Origin: Paraspadella gotoi | Taxonomy: Eukaryota; Chaetognatha | Assembly: GCA_051294375.1 (NCBI GenBank) | Contig: CM119267.1 | Coordinates: 2,635,230-2,699,229 of the forward strand | Length of the DNA: 64,000 nucleotides | Direction of reading: 5' to 3' | Shown here: positions 22,492 through 34,425 of the stretch, piece by piece | Position numbering within the stretch: position 1 is the stretch's first letter | How the letters are laid out: every line of letters starts with the position of its first letter | The notes under the pieces: generated by a model | What the model was told of the DNA's origin: nothing | The model's database searches: none | What the model saw: the letters and a program-made list of their open reading frames with translations, nothing else | Position numbers and translations under genes: made by a program

Positions 22492-24103
22492 CCGAAATTG
22501 TTCGACTGATTTTCCGTCCTTTGCCGGATTAATTCTTGGCGATTAATGAAATTAGTTGCAACCAATTGTTTTAGCACAATAAATCCACGTCGATCGAAGA
22601 CCCACCGAAATTTATACGCTAATTGTAATACCTTATTTAATATTTTTTTTTGAGTCATTTATCTCAATTTTCATACATTTTCAAACGTTTTCGCACACAT
22701 CGTTTTGAAATTTTGTCTCACGCTGTTTGTTTATTACAAGTATATTTTCATGTTGCTTTTAGTAATCGCTAAAACAATAATGAAACGAACCTTCTTTGTT
22801 AATAAATCATTGTAAAATTCGAGAAAAAAAAACGGGATAGACACTTCTAACCTATTTTTCAGCAAGTTTTGGATATCTTTTGGCATCATCATAGCAATGA
22901 CCAGAGTCTAGTAGATCCATATAATAGCGAGCAATGAATATCAGTGAGCTTTTGGTAACCCTCGTCACAAAGATTTAAGTCCTTGGTTTCATTTTAATTT
23001 AAATTACTTAAAAAGCAATAACAAAGACAAACAAAATGATATTACGTTAAAACAAACGTATTACATATAACAATATATACAACGATAATAAAACGACGAT
23101 AGACTTAAAGCATAACAATGTTAAAACGTGATAATAATAATCGGTTTTGACGTCGGTGAAAGAGAAAGATAAAAACATAATTTTCGGTTATGGCTGGAAA
23201 TTCGAGTGAGTAAATTTTCACAATATAAGGAGAAGTCAGACGACGACGACTGAGGCTTCACAGTAGTTCGGTGAACGGTATCTTATATAAGGGTTATCCA
23301 ACATCCAAATGAATGTCGATTCGAGTCGCCAAAAGCTTTCACTTTGATTATAAAAGGCAAGTTTTTTAGAACCATTTGAGTTTGATCAAGGGTTTAATCA
23401 AGCATACCAGGATCGTTATTATTAGTCAACTGCTAATTTATTATTTCTATATATACATATACTTATATATATACTTATTATTATATTTTATTTTTATACC
23501 ATAAATGTTACAGAAATGGTTATGGACCACTTGTGTATTCGCTCTCATGTTTCGGGTCTCGACTCGAATGCCACGTTTCCATGACAACCTGGACGCTTTC
23601 GTATGCAACTTTGGTTTGAAGAATGCTTTTTTTTATTAGTGAAATTGGAGAAAAAAAAACAACAGACTTGTGTCTTTATTAAATTAATCACATAATTTGC
23701 TCCCTTTTTCTCTCAATTCTAATGACTGACCGACCCATTTTTTCAATCTTTCCAGCTAATCCTCATCTGACTGTTTCATAACAAATGCGTTTGTTCTTAG
23801 TTCTTAGCTTAACAAGTACTTTTTTAGCTTGCCGGTTTGAAAAACTGAAAATCATCTCTAGTGATTGGCTCATATTTTCTCTTTATAAAATAAATTTGTG
23901 TTAAGCCTATAAATAGTATAAATACGTAAATACCTACTACAAATAAAAAAAACCTAATATTGACTCAATATTATTGAGCGAAATTTGGTTATCGGCGATT
24001 TCGTCCTAACAACCCTGGGACAATTCTAAATTAAAAAATACATTTCGTGCTTCTTAGTATGGACTCTCTCTCCTCTCTCTCTCTCTCTCTCCTCTCTCTC
24101 TTC

Positions 24104-24142
<39 letters not shown>

Positions 24143-24810
24143 CACGCGATGTTTGACTGTATGTATGATGTTGTCAAGGCTGTAGTCAAGGTACAGGTAC
24201 AACTGGATGTTTTACATTTTTTATTAAAATTTTTTCGCGTTATGGTGATATAGTAAAAATTTTACTACTGTTGCGGGTTGCGGTCTCGGACGTAATATGA
24301 TCTACAAAAAAATATGGTTTGCATTTTTATGACTATACAATTGTTACCACCCCCCCTCTACTCTCTGAAATAAACAAACAATTACAACTTCGTTTGCGCT
24401 CAATTTTTATGAATTCCATTTTTTACTGTTAATTTCAATTTAATTTATGTTTTACTTTTAGCTGTTTTAATGTTTATATTGCAAAATATACAGGTTAATT
24501 TTTTTATCGCTACCTTACTTTATTCTCCTAACTTCATTATATCGCCACATCTTTGTCAGCTCAACGGTCACTGACCTGAAAGACACAAAAAAACAGGAAA
24601 TTAGTTTTTTTTTATTGTTTCGATGAAATTGGTGAGCTTAAAACCGCCACGTATCCAAGATAAGACTCGAAACCGAAGCTTTTGACGGGAAAAAAAAGGA
24701 AAATTGTAAAACTTTTAAAAAATCCGGGGAAAAAGGAACGAAGGAATATGGAATCGGAGCTTAAACCGAGTGAATAAGGTGGGTATTTGTCTTTAGATAA
24801 ACATTAGGTT
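22492..24810. other. AT-rich intergenic stretch, no gene recognised
   Basis: It contains poly-T and AT tracts, a CT microsatellite at about 24063-24141, and short ATATAT stretches near 23450. No open frame with coding character and splice sites was found. Confidence 0.5.
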
Positions 24811-25065
24811 ATGGCAACAGCCGGGATGCCTGTGATGCCCATTGGGATGGGGGATCTCACTCATGGCTTTGGCGGCTTCCGACCCTCAGTGATGCCTCCA
24901 ATCACTGGCGCGGTTACCCTAGGACGGTCTCGCTTTGCCAACGCAGAGGGAAGTCGTTAGGACTGTGGATGGAACATTACGCCTGTGATGGTGTGTTCCC
25001 CTCTGAGCCAATGGATTTGGCTCTAGTATGGTAGACGTGAGGCGGTGTGAATATACCGCCACAAG
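24811..25065 (+). repeat. Dispersed repeat family B, copy with a 49-codon open frame
   Basis: This copy matches 13400-13650 in inverted orientation. The first 150 bp form a frame from ATG 24811 to TAG 24960, reading MATAGMPVMPIGMGDL... and ending VTLGRSRFANAEGSR. The other copy keeps the same start, stop and frame with about a dozen substitutions and no indel. The repeat continues to the sequence gtagacgtgaggcggtgtga at 25031. It is probably a mobile-element fragment of unknown class. Confidence 0.65.
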
Positions 25066-25074
25066 GTAGAATAT

Positions 25075-25395
25075 ATGAAATTTGTTCAACCAATATAAAT
25101 TATCCATTCATTTAATAAATAAGCTATCTTGCCCCTGACTTTGGACAGGCTTTGGTGGTTTAAGGCCTCCATCACTCTTACAAGATAATGACATAGCAGA
25201 TCCCTGCAAGCTTTCAATCAAGACTCTCTCACAGTCTCGTTTATTCACTCCCAGAGTACCTGGCTTCCCTATCAATGAAGTGGTATAATGTTTCAAAGAA
25301 AGTTTAAATTGTATGAAAAGACCACTCCCTTAAGTATTAAATCGGGGAATACTATATTGTACTCCGCCCAGCATCAAAATAGAAGGAGCTGACTT
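25075..25395. repeat. Dispersed repeat family A, second long copy
   Basis: It has the same landmarks in the same order as 17680-17985, including gataatgacatagcag near 25185 and ccactcccttaagtatt at about 25322. It lies just after the family B repeat and upstream of the CCDC92-like gene. Confidence 0.7.
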
Positions 25396-25572
25396 TTATG
25401 AAATTGGTACAACCAATATAAAAATAGAAAATAGAATATAGAAATACAATAGATATAAGAGTATAAGAGTATAAGAGTATTATTTTTTTTTGCTATGGAC
25501 GTATCTCGACCGTCAATTAAACGATGGATATTTCTTGCATTAACAGATTTGAGTATTCGGGCTGTTTAAAGC

Positions 25573-27382
25573 ATGGCTTCGGACTTACAAGCCAGGCTCC
25601 GCAACAGCGAGACCAGCTTGCTGTTCATGCAACAGGAACACGCCAAGACGCTGGAAGGCCTGCACAACGAGATTCAGAAGCTTCAAGAAAAATGCGCAGG
25701 TAGCTCGTTATTTTTTTTAAATAGTCAAATAAATTTCAAATTTTAATATTTAATAATTTATTACAAATTATAATATTGAATAAGTTTTTCTTACGTAATA
25801 ATAAATAGGTTTATTTATTTAATCAATAGTTTATCTCCCTCGATTATTTAGACTTGACTTTTCGTCTGGCGATGGAGGAGACGTCTCGCTCGTCTTCCGA
25901 TGCAGACGTCCAGCGACACAACGACGAGTTGCAGTCTCTTCTGCGGCAAAGGGATGATCGATTGCTGCAACTCGAAGACGCGTTGCGAGAGCGTGACGGT
26001 CGACTGCAGGCGGTCGTGCGGCATCTGGAACGAGAGAGGGAGACGCGGGCTCGCGAGTCAGCCTCCTTCTTGGAGCGGGAGCGCACACTGAAGGCAGAGT
26101 TGGAAGCGCGCGCCGGGAGAGTCGCTTTTCTCACCGCTGAGATGCACAAGTTTAAGGTGAGGTCGTCATTTGCGCAACTTGAATTCATGTCATTTAGAAA
26201 GTTTTGAAAATCAATATGCAACTTTATATGCTATTATTGTAAAAAGTTACTCAAACTAAAGGCGTCTTATTTTATTTCAAGTATGGTACAAATTGTACTA
26301 CAATATCGATAAAAATGATATTACCTCAATTATCAACTTCCTCTCCGTGGAATTCTTAGGTCAACAGAGGCAGCAGCGGCAGCGGAGGGAGCGGCGGCGC
26401 TGATGCCGCTTTAATCACCGTCCAGCCGGACGGCGCCGTTGAAACGAAATTCAAGAGAGCGCCGCCAGTTAGAGCGTCGACGAGGGATTCGGCGCGCGTC
26501 AACAATGACGCCCCAAGGTCAATGCGCCATCTACGTCCGCTCTCCTCGTCATCCCCGGCACCGAGAACGCCACGACGACAGGTGGCGCCTTTTTCAAGCG
26601 AATCGAGCTTCCAGCATCCGAGCGGCGTCGATGAGACATCGAGCAAACGCGTCGTCGCTGCAGGAGGGCGCCGTTTTCGTCAAATAGCGCCGGACGAGGC
26701 GTCGCGATGCGCCGAGGAAGGCGACGATGCTGGCGGCGTCGGTGGGCGCGGCGCCATGAGTCTTCGTCCGACGCCTCCAGTGTTGCCTCCCATATTTGGA
26801 CCTACTGGTCGACAAGGGGGTGGAAGCGGCGGCGGGTGCGGCGGCGGGGGCAGCGGCGGCGGCAATAGGCTTAACACTAACAACAACAACAACAACGTAT
26901 TGCTGGGCGCCGAGGAGGAAAATTCTCGTAAAAGCGGCGTCATTTACGAAGACGTTAGCATCATCGATCTCGGCGGCGTCTCTGGCGGCGCCTTTGGCGG
27001 CGTCAAATCGAGCGATTCCGACGCCGTCTCGATCGGAGCCGAGGACGACTCCAACGACGCCGACGCAGAGACGACGCCGGGTGAGAGTTCCACGGGAATG
27101 GCGTTGGCGAGCTCTCATCTCGGCGGGCTCTTGGGTGGGCTCGGTGACGCCGGAGCGAATCTCGAAGGTCCCGTCCTCGTGAGAAAGGCGAGAGTGAGAA
27201 CCGTGAATAGAAAGGATCTGGCGCGACATCACCAAGCGGCCGCGGCGTCGTCACAGGGCGGGGCGCGGTCCAACGACGCCGGCGACCTCACGCTGGACGT
27301 CCTCGCAATCGACGCCGCCGATCGTGGCATCGCCAAGTGGTCGAGAAGAGAGAACGTGCCCAACAATCCCACGACGCCGTGA
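25573..27382 (+). CDS. CCDC92: CCDC92-like coiled-coil protein, three coding exons
   Basis: Exons are 25573-25699, 25852-26156 and 26360-27382. They total 1,455 bp and give 484 residues plus stop, joined in phases 1 and 0. The N-terminus MASDLQARLRNSETSLLFMQ, then EHAKTLEGLHNEIQKLQEKC and DLTFRL, follows the conserved start of CCDC92 (ENQLHSAQKNLLFLQREHA). A long charged coiled coil follows, ending GRVAFLTAEMHKFK, like the TIAYLTSQLH of CCDC92. The large last exon is low-complexity: Gly/Ser start, APRTPRRQ (compare PETPRRR in CCDC92), Gly-rich and Asn runs near 26820-26900, then acidic stretches. Vertebrate CCDC92 has about 330 residues, so this protein is longer because of its tail. CCDC92 is known as a centrosome/cilium-associated protein; that role is inferred here by similarity. 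Confidence 0.83.
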
Positions 27383-27599
27383 CCGTGATGAGCGAGAGAT
27401 AGAGAGGGAGTGCTCGACGGGCCCAAATTCGATCGCTTTTGAACCCTGTCTTGCATCGCAGATGGAAACAGAAAAACAAATGAAAAGAAAAGTGGAAAAA
27501 GAACGAATTAAAATTCCCATGTTACGACTCTGGACGGTGACAAAATATCCTGACCTCAAAAAAAAACAAAAAACTTACACTCACTAGCGTACCTCTCTC

Positions 27600-27654
<55 letters not shown>

Positions 27655-28816
27655 CTCTCCCTCTCTCGCAATTTCTTCTAGTAGTCAAATTTATTTAATT
27701 TTTATTTTCTCGCATAATATTTTTTTTTAAATCTGCCAACGTCCATTAACTACTCTTTTTTATGCTTGGTGTCCGCGTCATCGATATGTTTAACCTCTCA
27801 AGCTCTGTTCGCTTCTTTTAAAGCTTGGTGTGCGACAAGCGATGTCAGCGAGTGGTCCGCTGGTCACTCAGAAAGGTGATCGATTAAATCTTTTAAAAAA
27901 TGAAAGTAGTAATGGATTTTTCACGCGAATGACCTCAACTGAGAAAAGTAACGAAGGCTTTTTTTTTCTATTATTAATCATATAATTCTTTTTTTTATAT
28001 TAATCTTCTTTTTTTTTATTCGTCGGATTGTTGTACCTCACAATTATAGAACCCACGACGCATCTCTTTTAGGCATTTTAAATTATTTAAACGAGGAAGA
28101 AGAAAAAATCTCCTTAAATTTCATTGTTTTTTTTTTATTATTTTGATAAAATTAATTATTGGCGGTAATACTAACCAAGAGATTGTTAAAGCTCATAACT
28201 ATTTCTTTAAAAAAAATCCAATGTCGTGCTGTAAGGTTTTATGCTTTAGACAATGCCAAATTTGTTATTTCATTAACTCGTTTCCAATCAATAAAAGCAA
28301 ATGGCTAATTACGTTCTTTTTTTTTTTACTTTAAAAAACCTGTGTTAGACTACATTTCTTTCAACATTTATATTTTTAAACATATTTAAACAGATCCAGA
28401 GGCACTTGGTCAATCTTTATTTGCTTTAAGTTTAAGATAGTTAGGCATGTTAAATTAATTTTAAAACAAGAACCGCCAAGCTCAAGAGTGTTGCGTGGCA
28501 GTGACTTTTTTGTACCTCTTGTAAGAGGGATAGAGGCCTTAATCAACCACAGCCAGTCCAATCGCTTTCTCGAAACAAGCGAAAGAGGGCAGCACAAATT
28601 GTTGAACATCTTACGATATTAATTTTTCAGACAAAAGGCAACGGGATATGCCTTGATGTGATTATTTGTAATGACTTATGAGGAACATGGTCCTCGGACT
28701 CGTCCTTACAAAATATTATAATACCCTTCAGAAAAAATAGCCTCTAAAATAATGCCCCTAATAGGTGTTTTTAAATATATTTCACTAAAACGTCAAAAAA
28801 CGGATCAGGAGCAACA
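27383..28816. other. Intergenic stretch after the CCDC92-like gene
   Basis: It holds the 3' flank of the gene, a CT microsatellite at about 27592-27660, and AT-rich sequence with poly-T runs. The minus frame at 28376-28609 contains IKASIPLT, which also occurs in a plus frame near 3940. This could be scattered remains of one old retroelement, but there is too little to name it. Confidence 0.4.
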
Positions 28817-28930
28817 TTAAAAATGTTGTTCTCTAACTTGATTGCTAATTGGTTGAGGCGATTCCATCAGCGACGAATCATCATCATCGAAGCTCGCCAA
28901 TTTCATTCCTTCGGAAATTCCTCGATCCAT
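28817..28930 (-). CDS. Short unidentified frame, coding-like
   Basis: It is a 37-residue frame reading MDRGISEGMKLASFDDDDSS then LMESPQPISNQVREQHF. An in-frame stop lies directly before the ATG. Composition looks protein-like, but there is no splice or homology support. Confidence 0.2.
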   Translation of the reverse strand: MDRGISEGMKLASFDDDDSSLMESPQPISNQVREQHF

Positions 28931-29127
28931 TTATCCGGTTTGGTTCCATGCGAATATCCCAGTTGTAGAGGGCTTAAAATGATAAAGAAAAAAAAATTAA
29001 AGTAAACATATGCACCTATTCATGTCAATTAAAATCCTTAAAATCAAGATCACCAACTTTTAACTAATTTTTATTTCTTCAGTGTCGCTGTGACTCCGTG
29101 ACTCCGACTTTCAGGATATCATTGCCG

Positions 29128-29165
<38 letters not shown>

Positions 29166-29200
29166 TATTAATGAAAAAAAAATGCGCGCGCAATTCTTGA

Positions 29201-29232
29201 CACGTGCGAGTGACACGTGCGAGTGACACGTG
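29201..29232. promoter_or_regulatory. Three CACGTG E-boxes at exact 13-bp spacing
   Basis: The unit tgacacgtgcgag is repeated three times, placing CACGTG at 29201, 29214 and 29227. A CRE-like TGACGTCG lies near 29272. This could be a small enhancer or simply a short tandem repeat. Confidence 0.35.
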
Positions 29233-29850
29233 CGACGCCGATGGAAGATTTCCCTCTCGATATCCGACGGAGATGACGTCGGAGAACGATGAACAAATAA
29301 TGAGGAATAAATGAGGATTAAATGGAGAATAAATGAGGATTAAATGGAGAATTCTCAATGACTAACATTTTTAAAATGACTTAAGACTGAGTCTGAATGA
29401 CAAAGATTTGATGTCTAAGACTAAATGACAAATTAATGAGTCCTAATTAAGTTAACCATGTTACAAAGGTAAGACTTCATGACGAGGGCTAAATTGCAAT
29501 AATTTTGATCACTAAGTCAATCAGCTACTGCAGCATCATGAACTCATGCTGTTGCAAAACCTTTAATTTACATAAAACATAAAACCTTTCTTGGGTTTTC
29601 GGTCATTTGGTCAATTTGACTTTTGACTTGCACACACTCTCTCTCTCTTTCTCTCAAACGTTAACTTTTCTTTTATTTTTTTATTACCTTTTCTTGTTTT
29701 GTCTCTTTTAGCCACTAATGTAATGATGACTTAGAAAATAAGTCGAAATACATTTTTTTGTTTCTTTATTCACTGATACTCCATAGTGAAAATGAGTATT
29801 TAATTAAGCATTCTACTAGTGCATGTGATGACATTAAAGCAATCAATGGT

Positions 29851-29991
29851 TTAACTTTTCTTGCTTCCAGATAGAAATTTCTGGTACTGCTTAGCTTGAC
29901 GAATCTTTGTCTTCATGTTCTGGCGTTGATGGAATTTCGTCCTTTCAGCGATCCTTACCTTCTTGGTAGTCTGGGATTCATGAAAAGCGGT
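29851..29991 (-). CDS. Terminal exon of an unidentified basic protein
   Basis: After a good acceptor (CTCCTAATCTAG, with a CTAAT branch-like site) a 46-residue frame opens in phase 0. It reads TAFHESQTTKKVRIAERTKF then HQRQNMKTKIRQAKQYQKFL and ends SGSKKS before TAA (29853-29851). An AATAAA on the minus strand lies about 80 bp downstream. The Lys/Arg/Gln-rich helix-like end resembles nucleolar or RNA-binding proteins in composition only. No upstream exon could be identified. Confidence 0.45.
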   Translation of the reverse strand, partial: TAFHESQTTKKVRIAERTKFHQRQNMKTKIRQAKQYQKFLSGSKKS

Positions 29992-30425
29992 CTAGATTAG
30001 GAGAGAATCGTAAAAAGAATCTAATTAATCGAAATGTTACGTCGTTCGTTGCGAAATAATGAAACATGGAATTTGAGCAATACGCCGCGACTCAAATTTC
30101 AACGGGCTTTGATGGATTGATAAATAAAAGTATAATTTATAAATAAGTATAGTTATTTATTAACTTGATACATATATATAATAATAATATAATAAGTAAT
30201 ATTTAATTATATAATAAATTTATAACTTTATTATGATTATTAAACTTTAAAATCTTAACCATTTAATAATCTTTAGAGCACCTATATTTATAATGATAAA
30301 AAATTTTAAGTAAAACAAAATTTTGTTCTGAAATATCGTCGGAACACGGAACCGATTATGCGGATCTGTTTCACCGTCGTTGAAATCTGATCTCCTTCTT
30401 AGAAAAAAACTGAAAAGATCGAAAG

Positions 30426-30510
30426 TGGAAGAAGAAGAAGAAGAAGAAGAAGAAGAAGAAGAAGAAGAAGAAGAAGAAGAAGAAGAAGAAGAAGAAGAAG
30501 AAGAAGAGGG
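30426..30510. repeat. GAA triplet array
   Basis: About 27 near-perfect AGA/GAA units, followed by a short duplicated gggaaactggaaa sequence. Confidence 0.95.
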
Positions 30511-30939
30511 AAACTGGAAAAATAAAGGGAAACTGGAAATTTAAAAAATTTCGAGCCGGAAAGTTTAATGTGTCGCGCCGCAGTGCATACTTTTCCAGAT
30601 GATCACATTATGATATGAATAAAATAAAATATTAAAACCAGCATCATATTTAAGATATTCAATTAAAAAATTTAAAACTTTTTATATCAAAACTATCACC
30701 AATATTTTTAAAAATTAAAAAAGAATTTTGTATTCTTCTTTTATAATTTTTTTTATATATTAAGTAAAATGCTTGATAAGATATAAATATATAATATATA
30801 TTATTTTGAACTGTTTTTTTTAACATATAATTGCTTTTTCCGGTAGTCAGGTACAGGTATAAAACTTCTGCGCCTTATGTATATGATTACCNNNNNNNNN
30901 NAATACAACGATGATTACAAAATCACTATATAAAATATA

Positions 30940-31010
30940 AGTATAACAGACAAACAGACGGACCGACCGACCGAAAAGCGACTCATAGAGTTTCTCCGCG
31001 AGTTTCGTAA
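30940..31010. repeat. GACN/GGTC dispersed minisatellite family
   Basis: The block gacggaccgaccgaccgaaa followed by gcgactcatagagtttctcc also occurs at 11410-11460 (gacagaccgaccgaaaagtg). Simpler or inverted members are at 33978-34002, 34213-34255 and 50893-50930. Degenerate members (acagacc only) follow a gttatgagcat or gttatgaaaac sequence near 2790-2840 and 5045-5120. A gttataactc-like sequence often lies alongside. Confidence 0.6.
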
Positions 31011-31137
31011 CTCAAAACCAAATCGAAGCGAAAATTGGAATCGAATTTCATTTGACGGAGAAAAAAAAGTCCTGGCAAAATCCAATCTGTTGGGCGGGTT
31101 GAGAGGTGGCCACGGAAAATATTACCCGATTTTCTAA

Positions 31138-31200
<63 letters not shown>

Positions 31201-31517
31201 GTCTTATGTGACGTGACAGACAGAGATGGAGTCGATTGGATTTTTGCAGTTGGAGAATCGAGAGATTGAGAGATGGAGAGATGGAGAGAGAGACAAAGAA
31301 AAAGTTGTTAATCGCTCGTTATTCCTTTGTTAGTGACGCCGGTAACAAGATTCCTGTCAAAATTGTAGTTTGCGATATTTATCAGACGACAATATTAAAT
31401 TGAACTTCTTTTGTAGAAATAAGAATGAAGAATTAAATTAGAAAAGATGCACTGTACGATTTCCAGTTCAAAGAACTTTCAAGAAATAACAGAATATAAT
31501 ATCAAGAAATAATCAAA

Positions 31518-31519
<2 letters not shown>

Positions 31520-31611
<92 letters not shown>

Positions 31612-31637
31612 GTAATAATAATAATAATAATAATAAT
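31520..31637. repeat. AAT triplet array
   Basis: Nearly perfect (AAT)n of about 115 bp with one missing base at 31570 and one G at 31612. Tyr and Ile homopolymer frames here are artefacts. Confidence 0.95.
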
Positions 31638-32479
31638 TCAAAATATTTAAGAGGCTCATTCTCGCTTGACTTTCGTTTTTAACTTTTGATGTTAATGATA
31701 ATTTGTAATATATCTTTTTCGCTGACATCCAATTCTCGAGCCACCTCACTTACTTTTCCTTACCCTCTCCTTTCTCTTTTCATCCTTTCCCACCAGCAAC
31801 ACAGAATTCTTTTTTTTCCTCTTTGATCCGTTGATAAGAAAAGAAGATCAAACATATTTGTCGTCGGATATTCATCACCGTCGTCGTCGTGGTCGTCGTC
31901 GTCGTCATATTCTGCTGCAAATAAGAGGCTTACGTCAGCGCGGAAAGCTTCGTCGTCGTCGTCGTCGTCGCCATCGTCGTCGTCGTCGTGAGATATCGTT
32001 TTACCTCAATTCAATTCAACCGTCAGATTCGTCGCGAAATCGTGAGCGTCGCTTTCGAACGTCATCGCGTAATAATCCTCGTCGTCGTCTTCATCGTCGT
32101 CCGAACGGCAGGTGGCGCAAAGGCACGCGCGTCGCGTCGTTCGCTGTCGTCGTCGTCGTCGTCGTCCTTTTCCTCTTCATTGACAACTTCGTCGTGATAT
32201 TCATCTTTTTCTATTCGATTCTCTTTATCGTCGTTGTCATCGTCGTCGTCGTTGTCATCATCGTTGTCCGCGTCGCCGACTTAGTCGGTTGTCATTATGA
32301 TCATTGTCTTATTTAAGTTGGTCTCTGAATTCGTCTCTGTCGTCGTCGTCGCTTTCGTCGTTACCTTCGTCGTCGTCGTCATCGTCATAATCGTCTCGAT
32401 CTCCAGCGGCGATCGAAGATTCTTACGCCGACGAAACTTGAGGATCGCGACGACGACGTCGACGCGCGTGGGAACGCGA

Positions 32480-32487
32480 GAGGCGCT

Positions 32488-32545
<58 letters not shown>
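32480..32545. repeat. GGC triplet array
   Basis: About 21 uninterrupted GGC/GCG units, GC-rich in an otherwise mixed TCG-triplet region. On one strand it would encode poly-Arg and on the other poly-Pro, but no gene supports this. Confidence 0.95.
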
Positions 32546-32546
<1 letters not shown>

Positions 32547-32998
32547 CTCATTTGGCGGTGAAAGCCGTAAACAGTTTTATCCTTCAGATGAACGTGAATG
32601 AGAATGATTTTCAGTTGCTTGACAGACAATGGAACCTCATGAGTTGGTTTGCTTGGTACTTGATTTTAAAAATTAAATAGCTTGTCCAAAGTCAGGGGCT
32701 AGATGGCTGATATAATGATTATTGAATGAAAGGAAAATTTTTATATTGGCTGTGCAATGTACCAAGACCCACTTCTGAAACGTATATATTGAACTTTAAA
32801 CAAACTAATGCGTACAACTTTCGTATTTCGCCTTTTCTTTTACTCAATTCCATTTTAAATTCGCTCCTTCCGTTTTTTTCTCTCTTTTTTTTTTTCTCCT
32901 CAATTTTTCTTTGCGTGTGGCACCCCTGTGGATCGAGGAAAGAAAGTTAACAAGAGAGAGAGAGAGAGAGAGAGAGACGAGAAGAGAGAGAGAGAAAG

Positions 32999-33030
<32 letters not shown>

Positions 33031-33085
33031 AAGTTAAATTTTGAAAGAAAGTAAATTTGTTGCTAAGAAAAAAAAAAGCTTTTAG

Positions 33086-33241
33086 GGTTTCGTAGACGCC
33101 TCCCTGCCTCCAGGTTCCAACGCTATATTTCAGGCGCTGGCGCCAGGCGCGAGTATCAGGCGCGGGTTTCAGGAGCAGGCGCAGACTGCGGTCACAGATC
33201 TGGTTAATCGCGTCCGTTCTCAGTCAACGAATCTCGATTGA
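33086..33241 (+). CDS. Terminal exon of an unidentified protein
   Basis: After an acceptor (agcttttag, ending 33085) a 51-codon frame reads GFVDASLPPGSNAIFQALAP, then GASIRRGFQEQAQTAVTDLV, and ends NRVRSQSTNLD with a TGA at 33239. It is GC-rich compared with its flanks. CAGGCGC-type short repeats occur inside it. The other two frames are also fairly open, so confidence is limited. No partner exons were found upstream. Confidence 0.35.
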   Translation, partial: GFVDASLPPGSNAIFQALAPGASIRRGFQEQAQTAVTDLVNRVRSQSTNLD

Positions 33242-33715
33242 ATCATTCAAAAAGAAATTTTTCTTTTGAGTTGAGTTCCTAGTTTTTATTTTTAGACGGA
33301 ATTCAGAGTTAAGGTCGAAGGGGAACAACAACGACGACAACAACAACAACGACGACGACAACTCACGAATTTTTGTGACGAAGAAAAGCGAAAATGGATT
33401 CGGGGTCTAATTGCAACTTGATTTATGAGCCTCGAAAAAAAAAGGAAAAACTAGGGAAGCAAAAACTCTCCATTCGTCGAGAAAAAGAAGTAATGAGACC
33501 GAAAGACCTTTTTTTATCATTATTGTTAAAAGTAAAAGAATATGTAATAAATTTGGAAAATTTCAGGAAAAAATTTAATTACCCGATCAGCAGTGAAAAT
33601 ATTAAAATATTATAAAATAAAAGTTTTGCATATATAATTATTAATTAACTCTCTACACCTCGACACGTCCTTGTTCAGACTTAAGTGTCACCGAGTGGTC
33701 TCTGGGTCCAGAGAA

Positions 33716-33746
<31 letters not shown>

Positions 33747-33852
33747 AACCGACTCAAAACTAAAAGGGTCATCTTAAACGAGGACATCTGGTGGCCGAAT
33801 ATTGTCCCTCATTTTTCATGGCATACAATCATTTCGAGTAAAACAGAAGTCC

Positions 33853-33912
<60 letters not shown>

Positions 33913-34261
33913 AGTCCAAAGAATTGATTGGAATCCTGATGAAAAGATTTTCAAATCTTTTCTCGAGGCAGAAAAGTGACCGGTCGGTCGGTCAGTATGT
34001 CTGTGCGTGGGTCTTTCCCACTTATGTTTTTATTTTAAAGGCTTATAACTCGTCTAATACTTTAACAATTCAGTTCATAATCGATAAGGAGGTAAAGTAT
34101 CATGAGACTTTCCATGTGCATTTCGCAGTAGTGACTGGCCGATAGATTTTCGAGGATTGTAAAGAGATATCAAAATCGTTATTCTTAAAGCCAATCTGAT
34201 TGGGAAACCAAGTTGGTCGGTCAGTCGGTCGGTTTGTCTGTCCGTCGGTCTGTCACTCTTA

Positions 34262-34425
34262 CGTTAAAAACTCTAACCTCAAACACTAGTCCCTAACGCT
34301 AACATTAATCACTAACCAAGTCCCTATCCAATATCCATAACCTGTAACCTCATCTTTAACTAAAAATAAAAAAACTAACGTCGTTCCGAATTCAAGATAA
34401 AATGGGTCGTTCTGGGAAAATAAGG
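34262..34425 (+). repeat. Telomere-like family copy
   Basis: CCTAAC-like words are followed by ttccgaattcaagataaaat and gggtcgttctgggaaaataa. It is preceded at 34213-34255 by a GGTCGGTC/GTCTGTCC minisatellite, linking it to the GACN repeat family. Confidence 0.7.

Larger units (their letters stand above)
29992..33085. other. Repeat-rich intergenic stretch
   Basis: Contents in order are AT-rich DNA, a GAA array (30426-30510), a 10-N gap (30892-30901), a GACC-type repeat (30945-30980) and a CT array (31140-31198). An AAT array (31520-31637), dispersed TCG/GTC triplets (31860-32380), a GGC array (about 32480-32545) and GA arrays (32958-33025) follow. The long frames across these arrays are repeat artefacts. 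Confidence 0.7.

Noticed and set aside
28376-28609. Reverse-transcriptase 3' end of a non-LTR element
   Set aside because: A leucine-rich minus frame and a shared IKASIPLT word with 3940 hinted at it, but no catalytic motif or clear end was found.
31860-32380. Val- and Arg-rich frames in the TCG triplet region
   Set aside because: Dispersed TCG/GTC microsatellite read in different frames; no splice context or family match.
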